Of a stretch of 11,737 bases of DNA, positions 8,201-11,737 are shown one piece after another. Each line of letters begins with the position of its first letter. Position 1 is the first letter of the stretch. Origin of the DNA: Bog-950 sp964620645 (GTDB lineage: Bacteria > Bacteroidota > Bacteroidia > Chitinophagales > LD1); contig CAZUHU010000120.1 of the NCBI GenBank assembly GCA_964620645.1, positions 1-11,737 of the forward strand. Reading direction: 5' to 3'. Position numbers and translations under genes: made by a program. The notes beneath the pieces are model-generated. The model saw only the letters and a program-made list of their open reading frames with translations. It searched no databases and was not told the DNA's origin.

Positions 8201-11200
8201 CAAGCGGCATAAGCGGCTTTATGCAATCAGGCAACTCAAGCACCATTCCTTCGCAGGTACTGCATAATGGCACCAATGCCCCGGGCAGCATCACCTATAC
8301 GGTAACACCTTCAAAAAATGGCTGTGTTGGAGCACCTGCCACCTTTACTGTAACAGTAAATCCTTCTCCTGAAATTCTGCTTCCTGCACCACAGGTAATT
8401 TGCAATGGCGATACCAGCGCCGAAGTAATCATTCTATCCGGCACGGCAGGCGTAACCTTCGCATGGTCCTCATCGGCCTCACAAGGCGTAACGGGAAACA
8501 TACCATCAGGAACAGGCAACATCCCTTCACAAGCTCTTTACAATAACGGAAACACTAATGGTACTATCACCTATACCATTACAGCAACTGCAAGCGGATG
8601 CTCAGCTACTGAAACATACCTGTTACAGGTAAATTCAGGCGCTGGTACAACATTTTCTATACCGGCTCAAACCATCTGTTCAGGTAGTACAACTACACAG
8701 GTTGATATAACCTCTCCTGTTCAAGGTGCATCTATAAGTTGGATGGCTAACATTCCTACAGGAATAACAGGCGCCGTTAACTCAGGCACTTCCACAATTC
8801 CGGCTCAAACCCTTATCAACTCTACAAACCAAGCGCTTACTATTACTTACACGGCCCAAAGCAATTTAGGTAGTGGTAATTGCAACGGCGGTGGCGGAAC
8901 ATATTCAATCACGGTAAACCCCGCTGTAGATTTATCAATTATTTCAGCGGACGACACTATATGCTCAGGCACGCAAACCAGCATACAGTTAAGTTCATCC
9001 ACACCGGGGGCTTCTTTTAGCTGGTCGGCAAACCCAAGCGGTGCGATAAACGGCCAATCTTCGGGTTCGGGAAACTTAATAACGCAAACCTTAAACAACA
9101 CTGATTCCGTTTCAGGAACTGTTACGTATACAGTTACAGTTAGTGCAGGTAGTTGTCCGCCTAAAACAGACTCCGTAAGTATAATTGTCCCTCCTGCTCC
9201 AACTCTCACTAACCTGATACCCGCACAAACTATTTGCACAAACAGTTATAGTGCACCTATTGAACTTAGCGCTAATGTTAACGCCACAACTTTTGAATGG
9301 ACTTCAACCAGCACATTTGTGAATGGCGCACTAAGTACAGGCACCGGAGATACTATACCACCGCATTTGCTAACAAACACCAGCCCGCAGGCAGATACCG
9401 GTGTAGTGATATACCACATAACGCCTTATGCCAATGGCTGTGCCGGCAATAGTGCAGATGCATCCATTACGGTAATTGCTGCCCCTGTTGCCGACTTTGC
9501 CTTGTCCATCAACAGCGGCTGTGCTCCTCTCCTGGTATCTTTTGCAACAAACAGTATGGTTACAGGGCAACCGGATTCTCTTGTTTTTAACTGGGGCGAT
9601 GGCAGTGCTAATACCATTCTGTACCCCAACCCAACACAACCAGTTTGGAATACAGTTCAACATGTGTTTGCTAACAATACTATACAGGCCGTAAGCTATT
9701 CTATTTCCTTAACGGCAGCCAATTCATGCGGTTCATCTACCACTTCAAAAACGCTGGTAGTGCCACCGAGTGCAGTTCAGGCATTCTTTTCTCCATCGGC
9801 TACTCAAGGCTGCGAACCATTGACAGTTACTTTTAATGATTATTCAAGCGGCAACACTTTTTCAAACTGGTGTTTTGATTTCGATACTATAACAGGCCTA
9901 TGTAATGGTGCACTAACAGGCACTGCCCCGGGCACCACCGTTCAACATACGTTTACTGCAGGCGATTATATAGTAGCGCTTTATGTTAGCGATGGTTGCT
10001 CGCAGGATACGGTTTTCCAAACAATACACGTTAATCCTTCACCGATTGTTGACTTTAACTTCGCCACTGATGCCTGTGGTAAAGAGCCCGTTCTTTTCAC
10101 CGCTCAATCCAATCCGTCCCCGGGCTCTTTTCTGGTAAGTTACTTTTGGCAATTCGGCGATGGGGATTCCGCTGCACAAAATAGCAGCACACACCTTTAC
10201 GACACTGCCGGGATATATAACGTTTGCCTTACCGTTCTGGAAAGCAACGGATGTTCGCAGAGCCAATGTCATCCTGTTACAATAGGTTCTCATCCTACGG
10301 TTAACTTTAGTGCAAACAGTGCTTGTGTAAATGCACAACCCATACAGTTCATCAATAACTCAATTAACAGCGCTTACCTTCAATGGAATTTTGGCGATGG
10401 TAACACTTCCGTAGCCCAACAACCATCGCATACTTTTTTAACCGATGGCGCTTATACAGTTACACTTATAGGTACCACTAACGGCTGCAGCGATACTATT
10501 ACCCATACCGTAGATATATTTCCTAAACCACAGGCGGCGTTCACCGTTGCCGCAATAGGCAATAATTGCGGCCAACCTGTTTCTGTAAACTTTATCAACG
10601 CTTCTACCGGGGCATCGGGCTTTAACTGGAATTTTGGAAATGGAAGCGGTTCAACTAATGTCAATCCTGTAGCAGCTTTTCCTAACCCCGGTACCTATAC
10701 AGCAAACCTGGTGGTTTCAAATCAGTTCAACTGTAGCGATACGGCCAGCCAACCGGTGGTAATTAATCCCGCGCCATCCTTCAACCTCAACTTTACCGCG
10801 TCAAATGCATGCGTTAACGGTGCGCCTATTCAATTCACCAACAATTCAACAGGTGTCAACTTCTTTCAATGGAGCTTTGGCGATGGAAACACATCGGTAA
10901 CCCAAAGCCCCGCCCACCATTACTCCTCACCGGGAAACTATGATGTATCATTAATAGGCTCAGTTAATGGCTGTAGCGACACCCTAACAAAAATTGTAAC
11001 CATATATCCTAAACCACTTGCAGCATTCAATATGCCATCTACTTACTTATGCGGCGAACCGGCTATAGTAGCCATCACAAACAATTCAAGCGGCGCATTG
11101 GGGTATAACTGGAACTTTGGCAACGGAACTTTTTCAACCGACGTAAATCCTACAGCTATATTCGATTCCGCAGGTAGCTATACTGTTACGCTGGTGGCGG

Positions 11201-11737
11201 CAAACCAATACGGTTGCAGCGATACTACCGCTCAACCCATTACTGTTTATCCTGCACCTGTTATTAATAGTATAGACATTTCTCCTTCGGACGGATGCCA
11301 GCCTTTTGAAATTACGGTAAACGCTAATGCCACAAACGGCAATCAATTTATCTGGGATTTCGGCGATGGCACAACTCCTGTAACATTTAATGCCCCTAAT
11401 GCTAGTTATACATATAATGATACCGGAACTTATACTATTAAGTTGCAGGTTATCTCTTACCAAACTTGCGGAGACACGGCAGTATTAAGTGACACAGTTA
11501 AGGTGCACATACGCGCAATAGCCGATTTTGACTACCTGATGAACACTACTACCGAGCCAATTAACGGCACGGTAATGTTTACCAACCAAAGCCAACATGC
11601 CGATAGTTATATATGGAATTTTGGTGATGGCTCCATAGGATATTCTGCTAATACTGTTCATTCCTATCTGGCACCAGGCGTTTATACAATTTCATTAATT
11701 GCACTGAATTCATGTGGAAGCGATACTTCTGATTATA
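5218..11737 (+). CDS. Giant secreted multi-domain Ig/PKD-repeat surface protein (3' truncated by window)
   Basis: The frame is open from ATG 5218 to the window end: 2173 complete codons with no stop. An in-frame TGA at 5194 makes 5218 the earliest ATG, and it gives a signal peptide of about 22 residues (hydrophobic LPLAVLYVVLC, cleavage after TSA). Domains: Ig-like, residues ~23-113; divergent PKD-like domains, ~114-620, some with remnants of the PKD turn (WGDTG at 156, FNDG at 244) and G-Y closing strands; an AGPD-type pair duplicated, 621-958; five PKD-like repeats, 959-1423; nine PKD repeats, 1424-2173. Composition is Thr/Ser/Asn/Gly-rich and Lys-poor, with paired cysteines per domain. Family knowledge: such proteins in Bacteroidota are T9SS substrates, often SprB-like adhesins, with a C-terminal CHU_C or TIGR04183-type signal. 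That end is outside the window. The gene is separated from the upstream operon by a strong terminator and its own leader. Adhesion, gliding or matrix roles are inference. Confidence 0.93.
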   Translation, partial: MENLKLPLAVLYVVLCSEVTSAQCTLNAGNNLTLCQNAEQQLTATQTGNPAVVWFSQPPGGILSGDSTLTPTLNSSIAPQNYTLTAVGNNGQCSTAVVVSVIASPQAGLTSPGSQATFFNGDTTFYKCSNGIQTFSNFTFDNASVAPAGSTYTIIWGDTGAVQTLNSLTSLSHVYSRGIYNLKLIVTAPSGCADTASYKVFFGSNPAGGIVGPGNTSGCSPQTFVFNISGTQNNTPGTIYTVTFNDGTPAQIFNHPPPTSIPHTFIPGSCGTTSSNGIISFPNAFSANFVAENPCGVSAGSVVPIYISVPVVADFTVTPACINSPVMFTDVSLGEDIIPNGQNATCNSNFPRVWSISPPIGWNITTGLLGSTGIYTGPNFDPYMWTSGSTTLGVSFTAPGTYTMQLIAANSCGPDTIEKTFCVQAPLSTSFAVDSNSVSGCGPLAVTLNNTTPGTDSTLACGSISSHWNVMQGGSSCTQDSAQDFTFLNGTNIASLNPQILFNNQGTYQLSLSLSNSCGTFISQTQTVVVKRKPHVTINNVPSFLCAGLSINPTANVQQCQGNNTQYSWSFPGGSPSTAATINPGTITYAASGTYTITLQVSNECGTSTATKTITVQNAPVADAGADQSYCRVANTSIGTSAINGYSYSWSPSSGLSSPNVANPMVTLTANGSTVVSQTYTVTVSNQAGCTASDAVTVTIYPPAIVSAGPSLSLCNVNSATLAGSVGGGATSVVWTSANGGTFSDSTSTVSTYTASQQSGTVILTISSNDPAGPCPAVSDTMTVAILPPPVANAGPDHTICGGSSIQIGSSPQSGYNYTWIPATGLSNAHAANPILTLTNNSSLAVSHTYTLIVSATGCSDTDQVTITVDPTASVTANAPTGICAGDTVLLSATVTGAATSVLWSSTAGTFSDTTSLNTVFYPYPQANSVVVSVTTNTTTGSCPAAVLNLPISINAAPSVNPLSNQTVCDGAATQTVQINSAVPGTNFSWSATATSGISGFMQSGNSSTIPSQVLHNGTNAPGSITYTVTPSKNGCVGAPATFTVTVNPSPEILLPAPQVICNGDTSAEVIILSGTAGVTFAWSSSASQGVTGNIPSGTGNIPSQALYNNGNTNGTITYTITATASGCSATETYLLQVNSGAGTTFSIPAQTICSGSTTTQVDITSPVQGASISWMANIPTGITGAVNSGTSTIPAQTLINSTNQALTITYTAQSNLGSGNCNGGGGTYSITVNPAVDLSIISADDTICSGTQTSIQLSSSTPGASFSWSANPSGAINGQSSGSGNLITQTLNNTDSVSGTVTYTVTVSAGSCPPKTDSVSIIVPPAPTLTNLIPAQTICTNSYSAPIELSANVNATTFEWTSTSTFVNGALSTGTGDTIPPHLLTNTSPQADTGVVIYHITPYANGCAGNSADASITVIAAPVADFALSINSGCAPLLVSFATNSMVTGQPDSLVFNWGDGSANTILYPNPTQPVWNTVQHVFANNTIQAVSYSISLTAANSCGSSTTSKTLVVPPSAVQAFFSPSATQGCEPLTVTFNDYSSGNTFSNWCFDFDTITGLCNGALTGTAPGTTVQHTFTAGDYIVALYVSDGCSQDTVFQTIHVNPSPIVDFNFATDACGKEPVLFTAQSNPSPGSFLVSYFWQFGDGDSAAQNSSTHLYDTAGIYNVCLTVLESNGCSQSQCHPVTIGSHPTVNFSANSACVNAQPIQFINNSINSAYLQWNFGDGNTSVAQQPSHTFLTDGAYTVTLIGTTNGCSDTITHTVDIFPKPQAAFTVAAIGNNCGQPVSVNFINASTGASGFNWNFGNGSGSTNVNPVAAFPNPGTYTANLVVSNQFNCSDTASQPVVINPAPSFNLNFTASNACVNGAPIQFTNNSTGVNFFQWSFGDGNTSVTQSPAHHYSSPGNYDVSLIGSVNGCSDTLTKIVTIYPKPLAAFNMPSTYLCGEPAIVAITNNSSGALGYNWNFGNGTFSTDVNPTAIFDSAGSYTVTLVAANQYGCSDTTAQPITVYPAPVINSIDISPSDGCQPFEITVNANATNGNQFIWDFGDGTTPVTFNAPNASYTYNDTGTYTIKLQVISYQTCGDTAVLSDTVKVHIRAIADFDYLMNTTTEPINGTVMFTNQSQHADSYIWNFGDGSIGYSANTVHSYLAPGVYTISLIALNSCGSDTSDY
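7078..8091 (+). repeat. Two tandem copies of a two-domain unit (A-B-A-B) in the giant protein
   Basis: Copy 1 is 7078-7587 (510 bases) and copy 2 is 7588-8091 (504 bases). The A domains (7078-7326, 7588-7836) share ADAGADQ/ANAGPDH, then Y(S/N)Y(S/T)W.P..GLS, AANP-type turns, a Y-T-(V/L) closing strand and a GC turn. The B domains (7327-7587, 7837-8091) share GATSVVWTS/AATSVLWSS, GTFSD(S/T)TS and a P-C-P-A turn near the end. A resembles A and B resembles B more than A resembles B, so a whole A-B pair was duplicated. Each domain is about 83-87 residues. Confidence 0.8.
8092..9486 (+). repeat. Five tandem PKD-like domains of 92-95 residues
   Basis: Boundaries are about 8092-8370, 8371-8646, 8647-8925, 8926-9201 and 9202-9486. 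Shared pattern in order: a (I/V)C near residue 9; an F/I-x-W-(S/M/T) strand; a G(I/V/A)xG turn; a G-rich segment running into (I/T)IP.Q.L.N; a T(I/V)TYT(V/I)T strand (VIYHIT in copy 5); a GC or SC turn; and a (V/I)TVNP-like closing strand. This matches the PKD-like repeats common in Bacteroidota surface proteins (Pfam PKD_5-type, from memory). The regular length and absence of frame breaks suggest duplication under purifying selection. Confidence 0.8.
9487..11737 (+). repeat. Nine PKD domains in tandem (last one cut by the window)
   Basis: Approximate boundaries: 9487-9774, 9775-10044, 10045-10296, 10297-10530, 10531-10776, 10777-11016, 11017-11259, 11260-11520 and 11521-end. Most show the PKD signature: W-x-FG(D/N)G, then H-x-(Y/F), then G-x-Y-x-V-x-L and a final C-S-D-T-type turn. 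Domain 1 has NWGDG. Domain 2 is degenerate (NWCFDFDTIT in place of WxFGDG). Domains 5 and 7 have FGNG. PKD folds in extracellular proteins act as stalks or ligand-binding beta-sandwiches. Confidence 0.9.
10297..11259 (+). repeat. Tandem duplication of a PKD pair (FGDG-type followed by FGNG-type)
   Basis: Unit 1 is 10297-10776 (480 bases) and unit 2 is 10777-11259 (483 bases). First members share ACVN(A/G).PIQF.NNS, QW.FGDGNTSV.Q, NGCSDT and (I/F)(Y/F)PKP. Second members share AAF, C-G-(Q/E)-P, a (F/Y)NWNFGNG motif, (N/D)VNP, CSDT and a P-A-P end. Matching DNA strings such as tttggcgatgg recur at 10390 and 10876, 486 bases apart. The pair, not the single domain, is the duplicated unit. Confidence 0.85.

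Noticed and set aside
5761..11463. Assorted 65-130-codon minus-strand and off-frame frames across the giant gene
   Set aside because: All lie within the continuous frame-1 coding region, show no recognisable domains, and look like shadows of the Thr/Ser/Val-rich repeats.
7078..11737. Regular repeats as a CRISPR array or mobile element
   Set aside because: The periodicity is 230-290 bases, divergent at DNA level, codon-framed and explained by protein domains. No terminal inverted repeats or transposase are seen.

Overview
The window reads as Bacteroidota (Bacteroidetes) DNA, most like the Chitinophagales/Sphingobacteriales side of the phylum. The evidence is protein content typical of the type IX secretion system (T9SS): a gliding-motility-type C-terminal domain, a PorP/SprF-family barrel, and very long Ig/PKD-repeat surface proteins. 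Start sites also lack clear Shine-Dalgarno sequences. All genes are on the + strand. The organism assignment is inference from protein families, not from a marker gene.

Region 1 (1-4805) looks like the 3' end of an operon. It holds the C-terminal 650 residues of an Ig-like repeat adhesin ending in a divergent CHU_C-type sorting domain (3-1955). Next comes a PorP/SprF outer-membrane protein fused through a TolA-like Lys/Ala/Gln coiled coil to an OmpA-like peptidoglycan-binding domain (1996-3825), then a YD-repeat/DUF4595-like lipoprotein (3855-4571). Gaps are 40 and 29 bases. Just after the lipoprotein stop lies a 60-base remnant of another OmpA-domain 3' end (4586-4645). The block closes with a perfect 21-bp inverted-repeat terminator (4757-4805).

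Region 2 (4806-5217) is a non-coding leader of about 410 bases. It holds several small inverted repeats, some mutually exclusive, and no promoter I can name with confidence.

Region 3 (5218-11737) is one uninterrupted reading frame of at least 2173 codons that runs off the window. It encodes a giant signal-peptide-bearing surface protein built in blocks: divergent Ig/PKD-like domains (residues 23-620), two copies of a two-domain 'AGPD...C' unit (621-958), five PKD-like repeats of 92-95 residues (959-1423), and nine PKD repeats with FGDG/FGNG motifs (1424-2173, the last cut).

Working model: the T9SS exports both large adhesins across the outer membrane. The PorP-OmpA fusion probably acts as the dedicated partner or anchor for the first adhesin, as SprF does for SprB, and its OmpA end ties that anchor to peptidoglycan. 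The giant second adhesin probably has its own sorting domain, and perhaps its own PorP partner, beyond the right edge. The most unusual points are the PorP-coiled-coil-OmpA fusion, the OmpA tail scar, and two independent ABAB duplications of two-domain units in the giant protein.
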